A program made the position numbers and the translations under genes. Below the pieces are notes generated by a model. The model worked only from the letters and a program-made list of their open reading frames with translations. It ran no database searches and was not told where the DNA came from. A DNA stretch of 64,000 bases. It comes from Betaproteobacteria bacterium SCN2. Its GTDB lineage: Bacteria; Pseudomonadota; Gammaproteobacteria; Burkholderiales; Thiobacillaceae. The stretch covers positions 1 through 64,000 of the forward strand of contig WBSG01000006.1 of NCBI GenBank assembly GCA_008923285.1, read 5' to 3'. Below are positions 50,388-62,081 of the stretch, in pieces. Each line of letters begins with the position of its first letter. Position 1 is the first letter of the stretch.

Positions 50388-52184
50388 TCAGGCGGCGGGT
50401 GCGGCAGCTATCCCGCAGAGCAGGGGAAAAAGCGCGACCGATTCCGGCGGCATGGGATGGCCGAAGTAATAGCCCTGCACCATGTCGCAGCCGTGCGCAC
50501 GCAGGAACTGCAACTGTTCCTCGGTTTCCACGCCCTCGGCAATGACTTCCAGGCCGAGCTTGTGGCCGAGGGAGATGCTGGCTTCGGCGATGGTCGCGTC
50601 GTTCTCGTCCCACGGCAGGTCCTGGATGAACATGCGGTCGATCTTCAGCGCGTTGAGCGGGAAGCGCTTGAGGTAGGCGAGCGAGGAATAGCCGGTGCCG
50701 AAGTCGTCGATCGCGAGCCGCACGCCGAGCGCCCCCAGCGCTTCGAGGATGTCGCCGGCGGCCTGCACGTCCTGCATGATCACGCTTTCGGTGATCTCCA
50801 GTTCGAGGTCCTCGGGCGGCATGGCTTCATCGCGCAGGATGCGGCGCAGCTCGTCCACCAGGCGATGGTCGCCGAACTGGCGCGCAGACACGTTGACCGA
50901 AACCGGCACGGGCGTGCCGCATGCGCCGCGCAGCAGGCGTGATTCCGCGCAGGCCCTGCGCAGCGCCCACTCGCCCACGGCGACGATCAATCCGGTTTCC
51001 TCGAGCAGCGGGATGAACTCGGCCGGGGAAACCAGGCCGCGCGTCGGGTGCTGCCAACGCAGCAGCGCCTCGAATCCGGCGATGCTGCCGGAACATATGT
51101 GGTACTGCGGCTGGTAGTGCAGGACGAACTCCGCGCGCTCGAGCGCGCGGCGCAGGTCGGTTTCCAGCGACAGCAATTGCTGGCCGCGTGCGTTGATTTC
51201 GGGCTGGTAGAACTGGTGCTGGTTCCTGCCCGTGGCCTTGGCACGGTTCAGCGCGGCGTCGGCATTCTGCAGCAGTTCCAGGGGGGCGGCGCCGTCATGG
51301 GGGAAAATCGCAATGCCTGCGCTGAAGTCGATGAACACTTCCTGTCCCGCGGCCGCAAGCGGCGGCTCCAGCGCGGCGCGAAGCTTGTGCATCATGGGCA
51401 AGAGACTGGCGGCGCTGTGCAACTCACCGAGCACGATGGTGAATTCGTCGTCGCCGTAGCGCACGATGATGTCGTTCGGGCGCAGGCAGCTCTTCAGGCG
51501 CAGCGCCACATCGCGCAGCAACGTATTGCCGGCCAAGTGGCCGAGACTGTCGTTGATGCGCTTGAAGTTGTCGAGGTCGAGCAGGATTGCCGCGGCATGC
51601 GTGCGGTCGCGTCGCGCGCGCGCAAGCACCATGTCCATGTGTTCCTCCAGCGCCAGCCGATTCGGCAGCCCGGTCAGCGCATCGTGGCTGGTCTGGCGCT
51701 TGAGCTCTTCTGCGAAATGTTTGCGTTCGCTGATGTCGCGTGCGATCGTGGAAAACATTGCCACGCCGGCATGCGGCTCGCCATGGGCAAGCACGGTCTG
51801 CGCCACGTTGAGTTCCCGCGCGCCGGCAAGCCTCAGTACCGAGTCGCCCTGCCAGGCGCCGTCGCGCTGCGCGGCGGGAAACGCTTCCGCCAGCAGGCGC
51901 CGCGACTCCGCCTCGGAGTAGAAGTCGGTGAGGTGCAGGCCGGCGATTTCCTCGCCCTCGCTGAGGCCGAGCATGGCGCGGCCGACACCATTGAGATAGT
52001 GCAGCCAGCCGCCGCCGTCGGCGATGGCGACGAAGTCGGACGTGGACTCCACGATCTCCAGCAGCTGGGCATGCAGGGGGTGGGCGCGCCGGGGCAGGGC
52101 GCGAACGATGTTGCCGCTCTCAGCTCTGCCCGCTTCGGCCGTGCGCGATGCTGCTTCATTCGAAAGTCGCGTGGACAGGTGCAT
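50388..52184 (-). CDS. PAS-GGDEF-EAL cyclic-di-GMP protein with altered GGDEF motif
   Basis: A 598-residue cytoplasmic signalling protein with a PAS domain (about 35-155), a GGDEF domain (about 160-325) and an EAL domain (about 335-595). The cyclase active-site motif is RYGDDEF, so the second glycine is replaced by aspartate and cyclase activity is doubtful. The EAL domain keeps FEALLRW, the DDFGTGYSSL loop and downstream acidic residues, so it should hydrolyse cyclic di-GMP. Start 52184 has GGAG six bases upstream. There is no signal peptide or membrane segment. Confidence 0.9.
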   Translation of the reverse strand: MHLSTRLSNEAASRTAEAGRAESGNIVRALPRRAHPLHAQLLEIVESTSDFVAIADGGGWLHYLNGVGRAMLGLSEGEEIAGLHLTDFYSEAESRRLLAEAFPAAQRDGAWQGDSVLRLAGARELNVAQTVLAHGEPHAGVAMFSTIARDISERKHFAEELKRQTSHDALTGLPNRLALEEHMDMVLARARRDRTHAAAILLDLDNFKRINDSLGHLAGNTLLRDVALRLKSCLRPNDIIVRYGDDEFTIVLGELHSAASLLPMMHKLRAALEPPLAAAGQEVFIDFSAGIAIFPHDGAAPLELLQNADAALNRAKATGRNQHQFYQPEINARGQQLLSLETDLRRALERAEFVLHYQPQYHICSGSIAGFEALLRWQHPTRGLVSPAEFIPLLEETGLIVAVGEWALRRACAESRLLRGACGTPVPVSVNVSARQFGDHRLVDELRRILRDEAMPPEDLELEITESVIMQDVQAAGDILEALGALGVRLAIDDFGTGYSSLAYLKRFPLNALKIDRMFIQDLPWDENDATIAEASISLGHKLGLEVIAEGVETEEQLQFLRAHGCDMVQGYYFGHPMPPESVALFPLLCGIAAAPAA

Positions 52185-52248
52185 TGATGTCTCCAGTAGG
52201 CACGGAATGGCCGGCCGCAATTTGCCGGCGGCCGGCGCGGGCTGTCGG

Positions 52249-52734
52249 TCAGCCCTTGACGAGCAGGTCGTTACGCACGCCTTTCACGCCTTCGACGCCG
52301 AGCGCGATCTTTTCAGCCTGGCTCGCCTGCTCGGCGGTGTTGACCCAGCCCGAGAGTTGAACCGTTCCCTTGTGGGTATCCACTTTCACGGCCAGGCCCT
52401 TGATGCCCTCGTCCTTCAGCAGCATCGCCTTCACCTTGGCGGTGATCCAGGCGTCGTCGATGAATTTGGCGGCCTTGATGCGATCGTGATTGGCGACGGC
52501 CTTGGCATACTCGTCGCTGGTCAGGCGGCTGTCGTCATTGGCGTCGCCCTCGCGGAAAGCCTGTGCGTGCCCGCCCTGGGCGGCAAATTCCACCATGCTG
52601 ACCATGCCGTCGCCATTGCTGTCGGCAGCCTTGAAGGCAGGCATGGCCGGAGAGGCCACGGCCGATGCGACGGCGATGCCGCCGAAGATGCCGGCAAGGG
52701 TCACGCTCAGGAAGCGATGGTTGATGGATTTCAT
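52249..52734 (-). CDS. Periplasmic BON-domain protein with EF-hand pair
   Basis: A 161-residue exported protein. A signal peptide ends ASAVA, then two EF-hand-like loops follow (DSNGDGMVSMVEF and DANDDSRLTSDEY, about 38-80), and the C-terminus is a BON domain (about 90-160) with GTVQLSGWVNTAEQA and VKGVRNDLLV. BON domains bind lipid in the envelope, as in OsmY. Start 52734 is set by AAGGAGATAGAC. It may respond to osmotic or envelope stress. Its neighbour is a DUF1328 membrane protein. Confidence 0.88.
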   Translation of the reverse strand: MKSINHRFLSVTLAGIFGGIAVASAVASPAMPAFKAADSNGDGMVSMVEFAAQGGHAQAFREGDANDDSRLTSDEYAKAVANHDRIKAAKFIDDAWITAKVKAMLLKDEGIKGLAVKVDTHKGTVQLSGWVNTAEQASQAEKIALGVEGVKGVRNDLLVKG

Positions 52735-52969
52735 GTCTATCTCCTTTGTCATGAGTCAGTGTGAATGCGGTGGCATTCGCCCTGAATGCAGCGATAACCA
52801 TGCCAGAATGTTTTTTGCCAATGGAATCAAGCAGATGGATTGTGGTCGGCCGGGGTGGCGTCCCGAGGCGGCGGCGCAATTTGTCGCCAGATGGAGACAC
52901 AAGTCTGCAGGCCCCTGCAAGTGCTTGTTTTGCAGGCCTTATTTTGTCGGCTAACGGCGACAGCGGCGG

Positions 52970-53194
52970 CTAGGTCGGGTGGCCACGAGAGCTGCGCAGG
53001 CCCGGCTGCGGGCCGGGGGCGCGGGGAGGTGCGGCGCGGCTCCTGCGGCTCGCGGCCAGCAAGCCGAGAAACGCCGCCAGGCCCAGGAAAAACAGCACCT
53101 TGGCAATGGCCGTGGGGGTGCCGGCGATGCCGGCAAAGCCGAACACGCCGGCAATGATGGCGATGAGGAGGAAGGTGACGGCCCAGCCGAACAT
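52970..53194 (-). CDS. DUF1328 (YtjA-type) small membrane protein
   Basis: A 74-residue protein. Two transmembrane helices (about 3-24 and 31-48) with the conserved FGFAGIAGT loop define the DUF1328 family. The last 25 residues are rich in Arg and Pro and extend beyond the family's usual end. AAAGGAG lies before the ATG. The family has no known function; some members are stress-induced. The extension is likely just read-through into GC-rich DNA. Confidence 0.85.
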   Translation of the reverse strand: MFGWAVTFLLIAIIAGVFGFAGIAGTPTAIAKVLFFLGLAAFLGLLAASRRSRAAPPRAPGPQPGLRSSRGHPT

Positions 53195-53270
53195 GGTGTG
53201 CTCCTTTCAGGCGCGATGAATGCGCGTTGCGTAGTTCATCGCTTTGCAGGAGTCGTGCCAGCGAGCCGGC

Positions 53271-54619
<1,349 letters not shown>

Positions 54620-54623
<4 letters not shown>

Positions 54624-55087
54624 GGGCGGGCGGGCGGCGTCGACCGCTGCTGCAGCGATTTCTCCAGCGCCTTGATCTGTTCCAGCTTGTCCTGCAGCTC
54701 CTGCGCACGTGCGGCCTGCACCTTGAGTTCGATGCGCGCTCTGAACGACTTCTTCATCTGCTCGACCAGCGGCTGCGCGCGCTCGTCGATGCCGCTCAGC
54801 GCATTCAGGTTCTTGAGCCCGCGCTCCAGCGCTTCCACGCTGTCTTCGCGGTCCAGCAGCGCGGCTGCCTGGAAGCGCCGCACATCGTCGATGCGGCCGC
54901 CTTCCAGCGCGGCCAGTTCGCGCTTGCGCTGGTCGGGCGACAGCGCCGCCACGCGCGCCAGCTCGTTCAGCATCATCGCGGCGTCCGAGCCGATCTGAAC
55001 GCTGCGCAGCGCGGGGTGGTCCTGAACGTGGGCGCAGGCGCCCAGCGTCAGCAGCAGTCCGGCAAGCAAGAGTGGTTTAAGTGTCAT
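54620..55087 (-). CDS. QseG-like lipoprotein
   Basis: A 155-residue lipoprotein with a lipobox LTLGAC (Cys18) and an all-helical, Ala/Leu/Glu-rich mature part with a C-terminal coiled coil (about 115-150). It lies between the GlrK-like kinase and GlrR-like regulator, the position of QseG/GlrQ, which in enterobacteria modulates the kinase. Overlap of the stop with the glrR start suggests coupling. Sequence conservation in this group is weak, so the match rests on context. Confidence 0.75.
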
Positions 55088-55119
55088 TGCGGCATCGCCA
55101 AAAAATCAAACGGGTTCAT

Positions 55120-56592
55120 TCAATCCGGCCAGATCAAACGAAAGCAGGTGCCCCACGGCGGCAGGTCGGCAACTTCCGCGCTGCCGCCGGCGGCGAGCAG
55201 CGATTCGCGCACGATCGACAGGCCGAGGCCGCTGCCCTTGACCGCCGAGGCCGGCTGGCGCGCGCCTTGGAAGAAGGGTTCGAACACGCGCGTGCGTTCG
55301 GCTGCCGGGATGCCCTCGCCTTCGTCGCATACCCACAGGGCGACGCCGTTTTCGGCGGCCTCGCTCTTCACCAGGATGCGCCCGCCCTCGGGGCTGAATT
55401 TGACCGCATTCGACAACAGGTTGTCGAGCACGGTCTCCAGTTGATTGCGCTCGGCGCGGATTTGTTCCGCAGACAGCTGCTTTTCCACGCGGATGCCGCG
55501 CGCGGCAAGGGTGAGGCGTTGCCTCGCCAGTACCGCGTCGAGCGCGGCTTCCAACTGCTGCGGTGCAGCCTGCGGCTTGCTTCCGCCCTGCACCATGCCG
55601 CCGTAGCGGATCAGGTCCTCGATGCGCTTCTGCAGATCGCGGCTGCCGCTGTCCATGATGCCGACGATGCTGCGCTGGCGCGCGTTGAGGCTGCCGGCGA
55701 GCTCGTCGTTCAGCAGCGCCACGCCCTCGCGCAGCGAAGCCAGCGGCGTCTTCAGCTCGTGCGATACGTGGCGCAGGAAGCGCAGCTTCTGCTCCTCCAG
55801 CGCCTGCAGGCGCTGGCGCAGCCAGTCGAGTTCGCGCCCCAGTTCGACGATGTCCTGCGGTCCGCTCACTGCCGGCAGCGGCGAGAGGTCGGCCTGGCCG
55901 AGCTGCTGGATCGCCGCCTTGATCTGCCGGATCGGGCGGTTGATCATCCACGAGAACACGCCGGCCAGCAGCAGCGTCAGCGGGATCAGCGCCAGCGCCA
56001 GCACGATCAGGCGCTGGCGGGTGTCCTGCACCGTTTCCTCCAGCGCCTGCTGTTCCCGCTGCACTGCCGCGTCGGCTTCGGCGAGCAGCGCGCGCGCCGC
56101 GGCGTGCAGGCCGTCGAACTGCGGATTCAGCGCATTGAAGCGCGTGCTGTCGAGATACGCACCGGGCGCCGGCGCCAGTTCGCGATACAGCGCCAGGTTG
56201 CGTTCCTGCAGCCTGTCCAGCGTGGCGCGCGAGGCTGGGTCGGCAAGATGCGCGTCGAGCTGCTTGAGCAGACCCTGCAATTGCTGGTGACGCTCCTTCA
56301 GCGCCGGGCCGAACTCGTCGTCCTGCAGCAGATGATACTGGCCAGCGGCGCGCTGCAGCTGGCTCACCGATTCCGCCACCTGGCGCACGTCGCGCGTGAT
56401 GGCGAGGCTGTTGCGCGCGAACTCGCGCTGCGTTTCCGCCACGCCTTGCAGTACGTGCACGGCGTTGATGAGGCCGGAGGCCAGCGGCACGATCAGCACG
56501 CCCATGGCGACGATGACCAGAATGGTGAAGGAGCGCGGGTAGTAGGAGCCTGAAATCATCCGGGAGAAAAATTGTCGGCAAGGATTCAGCAT
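55120..56592 (-). CDS. glrK: Sensor histidine kinase, GlrK/QseE-like
   Basis: A 490-residue membrane kinase with two transmembrane helices (about 22-45 and 190-212), a helical periplasmic domain of about 145 residues, a HAMP-like linker, the H-box RHVSHELKTPLASLREG, and an ATPase domain with NLLSNAVKFSPEG, CDEGEGIP and GSGLGLSIV. Start 56592 (MLNPC) is the first ATG consistent with the transmembrane topology. It is the first gene of the kinase-lipoprotein-GlrR set. The sensed signal is unknown. Confidence 0.88.
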   Translation of the reverse strand: MLNPCRQFFSRMISGSYYPRSFTILVIVAMGVLIVPLASGLINAVHVLQGVAETQREFARNSLAITRDVRQVAESVSQLQRAAGQYHLLQDDEFGPALKERHQQLQGLLKQLDAHLADPASRATLDRLQERNLALYRELAPAPGAYLDSTRFNALNPQFDGLHAAARALLAEADAAVQREQQALEETVQDTRQRLIVLALALIPLTLLLAGVFSWMINRPIRQIKAAIQQLGQADLSPLPAVSGPQDIVELGRELDWLRQRLQALEEQKLRFLRHVSHELKTPLASLREGVALLNDELAGSLNARQRSIVGIMDSGSRDLQKRIEDLIRYGGMVQGGSKPQAAPQQLEAALDAVLARQRLTLAARGIRVEKQLSAEQIRAERNQLETVLDNLLSNAVKFSPEGGRILVKSEAAENGVALWVCDEGEGIPAAERTRVFEPFFQGARQPASAVKGSGLGLSIVRESLLAAGGSAEVADLPPWGTCFRLIWPD

Positions 56593-56705
56593 AACCCGAT
56601 CCCGCGAATTGGGGGATATGCGGAGACGGAGCGGGCGAGTGCGGTTTCGTTCAGCCGACAGGATGGACCGCACGCAGGCAAAAGATGTGGCTCGCCGCCG
56701 CTCGC

Positions 56706-57281
56706 CTAGAAGCCGAGGCCCTTGCCGGCGCCAAGCAATGCCGCGATGCCGAGCAGGGCGAACAGGCCTGCCGCAATGACATGCACCAGGCGGACGGGCA
56801 TCTTGTCGGCGACCCGGTCTCCGAGAAGGACCGCCGGCACGTTGGCGATCATCATGCCCAGCGTGGTGCCGGCAACAACGGAAACGAAAGCGTGATACTG
56901 GGCAGCAAGCGCAACCGTCGCCACCTGGGTCTTGTCGCCCATCTCGGCGAGGAAGAACGCGATCAGCGTGGTGACGAAGACTCCGTACTTCGCCAGCCGG
57001 GCTTCGCCCTCGTCCAGCTTGTCCGGGACAAGCGCCCAGGCCGCCATCGCAATGAATGAAAGGCCCAGAACCCAGCGCATCGTTTCCGGCGACACCACGG
57101 TCGTGATCCAGGAGCCCAGCGCGCCGGCAAAGCTGTGGTTGGCGATGGTGGCGACGAGAATGCCGGCAATGATGGGAACCGGCCTGCGGAATTTGGCGGC
57201 GAGGAGGAGGGCGAGCAACTGGGTTTTGTCGCCGATTTCGGCCAGGGCAACGATGCCCGTGGAGACAAGGAAGGCTTCCAT
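56706..57281 (-). CDS. UPF0016/GDT1-family cation (Mn2+) exporter
   Basis: A 191-residue membrane protein of the UPF0016/TMEM165 family. Two inverted halves each have the signature E-x-G-D-K-T (ALAEIGDKTQLL and FLAEMGDKTQVA) that binds cations. Homologues in proteobacteria export manganese. Start 57281 (MEAFLVST) is preferred to a longer frame. It lies downstream of a recognisable yybP-ykoY riboswitch, the expected control for this family. Confidence 0.9.
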   Translation of the reverse strand: MEAFLVSTGIVALAEIGDKTQLLALLLAAKFRRPVPIIAGILVATIANHSFAGALGSWITTVVSPETMRWVLGLSFIAMAAWALVPDKLDEGEARLAKYGVFVTTLIAFFLAEMGDKTQVATVALAAQYHAFVSVVAGTTLGMMIANVPAVLLGDRVADKMPVRLVHVIAAGLFALLGIAALLGAGKGLGF

Positions 57282-57334
57282 GTTCGAGATTCCGGCCGGA
57301 TCCGACAATTGACCACACTGCCTCTCCGGCCTCG

Positions 57335-57455
57335 GAAGGTAGGGTGGTCAAAGGTCTTGCCAAGTCCGGAAACCGCTTGCGCCATGCCGGGGCCGGCAAG
57401 TGTGTTGACGCAAGCCTCTTCTGCTCGAAGAGAGGCTACTCCCCAATGACGTCGG
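57335..57455 (-). promoter_or_regulatory. yybP-ykoY Mn2+ riboswitch
   Basis: Read leftward, the leader contains GGGGAGTAGCC (57434-57444), then a variable hairpin (CTCTCTTCGAGCAGAAGAG-like), GCGTCAACA, a GCCGG...CCGGC stem, GGCGCAAGC, and finally GGCAAGACCTTTGACCACCC. These are the conserved blocks of the yybP-ykoY element, in order and in spacing. It precedes the UPF0016 gene by about 55 bases. Manganese binding would raise expression of the exporter. Confidence 0.88.
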
Positions 57456-57520
57456 CGATTATACCGGATTGCGGGCCCGCCGGCGGCCGAACCGCGGCGC
57501 CAGGCTGTCACGGTCGCCGC

Positions 57521-57550
57521 AAGAAAAAAGCCCCGCACCAGGCGGGGCTT
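57521..57550 (-). terminator. Intrinsic terminator of groES-groEL
   Basis: On the minus strand GCCCCGC (57542-57548) pairs with GCGGGGC (57530-57536), a 7-bp stem with a five-base loop, followed by six T. It lies about 30 bases beyond the groEL stop. Confidence 0.9.
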
Positions 57551-57578
57551 CTCGGCTTTGAGGCCGGGGTGCGCAGGC

Positions 57579-59240
<1,662 letters not shown>

Positions 59241-59277
59241 TTAACTCCTTGAATTCTGTTGGATTGTATGGAATCGA

Positions 59278-59568
59278 TTACTTCTCGATCACGCCCATGA
59301 CGTCTTCTTCGCGCATGACCAGGACTTCCTCGCCCTCGATCTTCACGCCCTGGCCGGCATACTTGCCGAACAGCACGCGGTCGCCGACTTTCAGTTCCAT
59401 GGCGATGGTCTTGCCGTTGTCATCCTTGCGGCCGGGGCCGACGGCGATGACTTCGCCCTGGTCGGGTTTCTCGGTGGCGCTGTCGGGAATGACGATGCCG
59501 GAAGCGGTCTTGCGCTCTTCTTCCATGCGCTTGACGATGATGCGATCATGCAAAGGACGGATTTTCAT
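59278..59568 (-). CDS. groES: Co-chaperonin GroES
   Basis: A 96-residue co-chaperonin. The start [18 protein letters not shown] and the mobile loop with KTASGIVIP are diagnostic. Start at 59568 has GGAGA upstream; a much longer open frame to 59730 runs through the promoter and is not used. It is transcribed leftward with groEL. Confidence 0.97.
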   Translation of the reverse strand: MKIRPLHDRIIVKRMEEERKTASGIVIPDSATEKPDQGEVIAVGPGRKDDNGKTIAMELKVGDRVLFGKYAGQGVKIEGEEVLVMREEDVMGVIEK

Positions 59569-59663
59569 TACTGATCTCCATTGAAAATCAATGAGTTGGA
59601 ATAATTTCACCCGAGCGAAACGACAAAAGCCCGGGCGAAACCCAGATGTCTTGGCCGGCGCTG

Positions 59664-59690
59664 TTAGCACTCTCGACCGGAGGCTGCTAA
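59664..59690. promoter_or_regulatory. CIRCE element (HrcA operator), one arm degenerate
   Basis: TTAGCACTC (59664-59672), nine bases, then GGCTGCTAA (59682-59690). This is the CIRCE arrangement TTAGCACTC-N9-GAGTGCTAA, perfect on one side and with two substitutions on the other. It lies 96 bases before groES. HrcA repression is expected. Confidence 0.85.
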
Positions 59691-59719
59691 TGATAGGGGC
59701 CGTCCATGACAATTTCAAC
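59691..59719 (-). promoter_or_regulatory. Sigma-32-like heat-shock promoter of groES-groEL
   Basis: Leftward, GTTGAAA (59713-59719) and CCCCTATCA (59691-59699) are separated by 13 bases, close to the sigma-32 consensus CTTGAAA-N13-17-CCCCATNT. The -10 abuts the CIRCE element, so HrcA and sigma-32 control converge here, a combination found in betaproteobacteria. Confidence 0.75.
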
Positions 59720-59787
59720 CCCGCCCCCACACTGAGGACGGTTTTTCGGTACTTGCGGTTTTTGCCGCTTTTTGGCTAGATGAGCCC

Positions 59788-60738
59788 ATGAACGTTGTCT
59801 GCTATGCCCAGCGCCTGCTGAATCCGTTTCGCGGCGTGATCAATGTCGTCCGTTACCAGTCGGCCGAGGCGGTGACCATGGACGGGGTGCACTGGGACAT
59901 CTATGTCGCCAACGAAAGCCTGCGCGAGGGGCTGAAGGGTAAGTCCCAGATCAGCGACATCCGCTACGGCAGCTGGTCGGAGGCGGCGGGGCTCAAGCGC
60001 GGGCCGATCTACCCGTCGGACGACTTCAAGCGCATGGAAGTGCAGGGGCATATCGTTTACGAGTACCTGCGCGACCACCACCATGAAGTGCCCTTCGTCT
60101 TTGCCGATCGTTTCGAGTTGTGGCTGCTGGACGAAAGGAAACGGCCGCTGGCGCTGATCCACAGTGTGCTCGGCCTCGACGAAACCCGCGCGGAAGTGTC
60201 CACCCAGTGGCGCGCCGGCTTTGCCGCCGAAGAGCATTTCAAAAGCGCGGCAGCGGGCGAGGACAACAGCGCGATAGCCCTGGGCAACTTCATCAACGGC
60301 CAGGCGCGCGGCTGGCAGTGGATCGAACGCGATGCCGCGGGCGGCGGCACCGGCCTTGCCGGGGGCAAGGGCGCGGAGGCGCGACAGGCCTATGCGGCGG
60401 AAAGTTTCCCGCCGCGCTTCCTGGAGCCGGAGCGGTACGCGGCGCCTTTTCGCGAACTGATGGCGGATTACCTGGACTGGCAGGCGCCCTGGCTCCTGCT
60501 GCTGGACACCTTGACGCAGGAGTCGCGCCGCGCCCTGGAACTGCAGGCGCGCGCGCGCGCGGCGGAAATGGTCAAGCAGCATCGCCTGTATCCGGCCGTG
60601 GCCGATCCCGCGCAGATCAAGGCGGCCCTGGTGGAAATGGTGCTGCGCGACAAGCAGCCGGAAGCGAAGGACAAGCCCAATCCCAGCAACTCGCCCTTCT
60701 ACATCGAGTTGAGCCCTGCGGGCGGTGAATACACTTGA
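59788..60738 (+). CDS. Conserved hypothetical protein
   Basis: A 316-residue cytoplasmic protein I do not recognise beyond a general betaproteobacterial look. The N-terminal part (VRYQSAEAVTMDGVHWDIYV) is beta-rich, the middle has a WLLDERKRPLALIHSV strand, and the C-terminus is helical and rich in Ala and Arg. No signal peptide or known catalytic motif. It is divergent from groES and 39 bases upstream of bioA in the same direction. Function unknown. Confidence 0.75.
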   Translation: MNVVCYAQRLLNPFRGVINVVRYQSAEAVTMDGVHWDIYVANESLREGLKGKSQISDIRYGSWSEAAGLKRGPIYPSDDFKRMEVQGHIVYEYLRDHHHEVPFVFADRFELWLLDERKRPLALIHSVLGLDETRAEVSTQWRAGFAAEEHFKSAAAGEDNSAIALGNFINGQARGWQWIERDAAGGGTGLAGGKGAEARQAYAAESFPPRFLEPERYAAPFRELMADYLDWQAPWLLLLDTLTQESRRALELQARARAAEMVKQHRLYPAVADPAQIKAALVEMVLRDKQPEAKDKPNPSNSPFYIELSPAGGEYT

Positions 60739-60777
60739 GCGGGGAAGCCGGTTCGGCTTCGGTGGTAAAGTTTGTTC

Positions 60778-62079
60778 ATGAGTTCGCTGCAAGACCGTTC
60801 GCGCCAGTTCCTCTGGCATCCCTGTACGCAGATGAAGCATCTGGAAGCGCAGCCGCCGCTGGCGATTGTCCGGGGGGAGGGGCCGTGGCTGATCGACGAA
60901 GCCGGCAAGCGCTACCTCGACGCGATCTCCTCCTGGTGGGTGAACCTGTTCGGCCACGCCAATCCGCGCATCAATGCCGCGATCACCGACCAGCTGTCGA
61001 AAATCGAGCACGTCATGCTCGCCGGCTGCACGCACGAACCCGTCGTGCAGCTGTCCGAGCGGCTCGCCAGGCTCGCCGGCCTGGGACATGCGTTCTATGG
61101 CTCGGACGGGGCGGCCGCCACCGAGATCGCGCTGAAGATGAGCTTCCATTTCTGGCGCAACCGAGGCAAGCCGGGCAAGTGCAATTTCATCAGCCTGCAG
61201 AACGGCTACCACGGCGAGACCGTGGGCGCGCTGTCGGTCACCGACGTGGCGCTGTTCAAGGACCAGTACGCGCCACTTTTGCGGCAGTCGGCGCAAATGC
61301 CCAGCCCGGATTTCCGTCTTGCCGAAGCGGGTGAAACTGCCGAAGCCTTCGCCCTGCGCTGCGCCGATGCCCTGGAGGCGCACTTGCAGCAGCATGCCGA
61401 CAGCATCGCCGCCTTCATCCTCGAACCGCTGGTGCAGGGAGCAGCCGGCATGGCGATGTACTCCCCGGCCTATCTGGCGCGCGCGCGCGAACTGTGCACG
61501 CGCTATGGCGTGCATTTGATCGCGGACGAGATCGCCGTCGGCTTCGGCCGCACCGGCACCCTGTTCGCGTGCGAGCAAGCCGGTGTCAAAGCGGATTTCA
61601 TGTGCCTGTCCAAGGGCATCAGCGGCGGCTATCTGCCGCTGTCCTGCGTGCTGACCACGGACGAGGTCTATGCTGCGTTCTATGCCGACGAAACCGCCCG
61701 GGGCTTCCTGCATTCGCACTCCTATACCGGCAATCCGCTCGCCTGCCGCGCGGCGCTGGCAGTGCTGGACATTTTCGAAGCGGACGGCGTACTTGAAGCC
61801 AATCGAAAAAAAGCGGAAACCTTTGGCGCCTTGCTGGAACCAATCAGGCATCACCCGCGTGTGCGGCATTTCCGCAATCGCGGCATGATCTGGGCCTTCG
61901 ACGTGGCGGGGGCGGCGCCGGGCTTCGCGCGCGCGTTCGCCGAAGGGGCGCTGGCGCAGGGCGTATTGCTGCGGCCGATCGGCGCCGCGGTGTATTTCAT
62001 GCCGCCTTACGTTATGGAGGAGGCGCACATGGAACAGATGGCGCGCGCGACGCAAACCTTGCTGGATACGATTGATTAA
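60778..62079 (+). CDS. bioA: Adenosylmethionine-8-amino-7-oxononanoate aminotransferase
   Basis: The PLP enzyme that makes 7,8-diaminopelargonate in biotin synthesis. The 433-residue protein has the class III aminotransferase layout: the N-terminal [11 protein letters not shown] with the aromatic residues of Bio[17 protein letters not shown], a [12 protein letters not shown] segment, [18 protein letters not shown], and the catalytic lysine in [14 protein letters not shown]. It follows the hypothetical gene by 39 bases. Other biotin genes are not in the window. Confidence 0.95.
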   Translation: MSSLQDRSRQFLWHPCTQMKHLEAQPPLAIVRGEGPWLIDEAGKRYLDAISSWWVNLFGHANPRINAAITDQLSKIEHVMLAGCTHEPVVQLSERLARLAGLGHAFYGSDGAAATEIALKMSFHFWRNRGKPGKCNFISLQNGYHGETVGALSVTDVALFKDQYAPLLRQSAQMPSPDFRLAEAGETAEAFALRCADALEAHLQQHADSIAAFILEPLVQGAAGMAMYSPAYLARARELCTRYGVHLIADEIAVGFGRTGTLFACEQAGVKADFMCLSKGISGGYLPLSCVLTTDEVYAAFYADETARGFLHSHSYTGNPLACRAALAVLDIFEADGVLEANRKKAETFGALLEPIRHHPRVRHFRNRGMIWAFDVAGAAPGFARAFAEGALAQGVLLRPIGAAVYFMPPYVMEEAHMEQMARATQTLLDTID

Positions 62080-62081
62080 AA

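Noticed and set aside
59776..62055. A 759-codon minus-strand frame opposite the hypothetical gene and bioA
   Set aside because: It is antisense to two well-supported genes, Arg/Gln/His-rich, and typical of GC-rich shadow frames.
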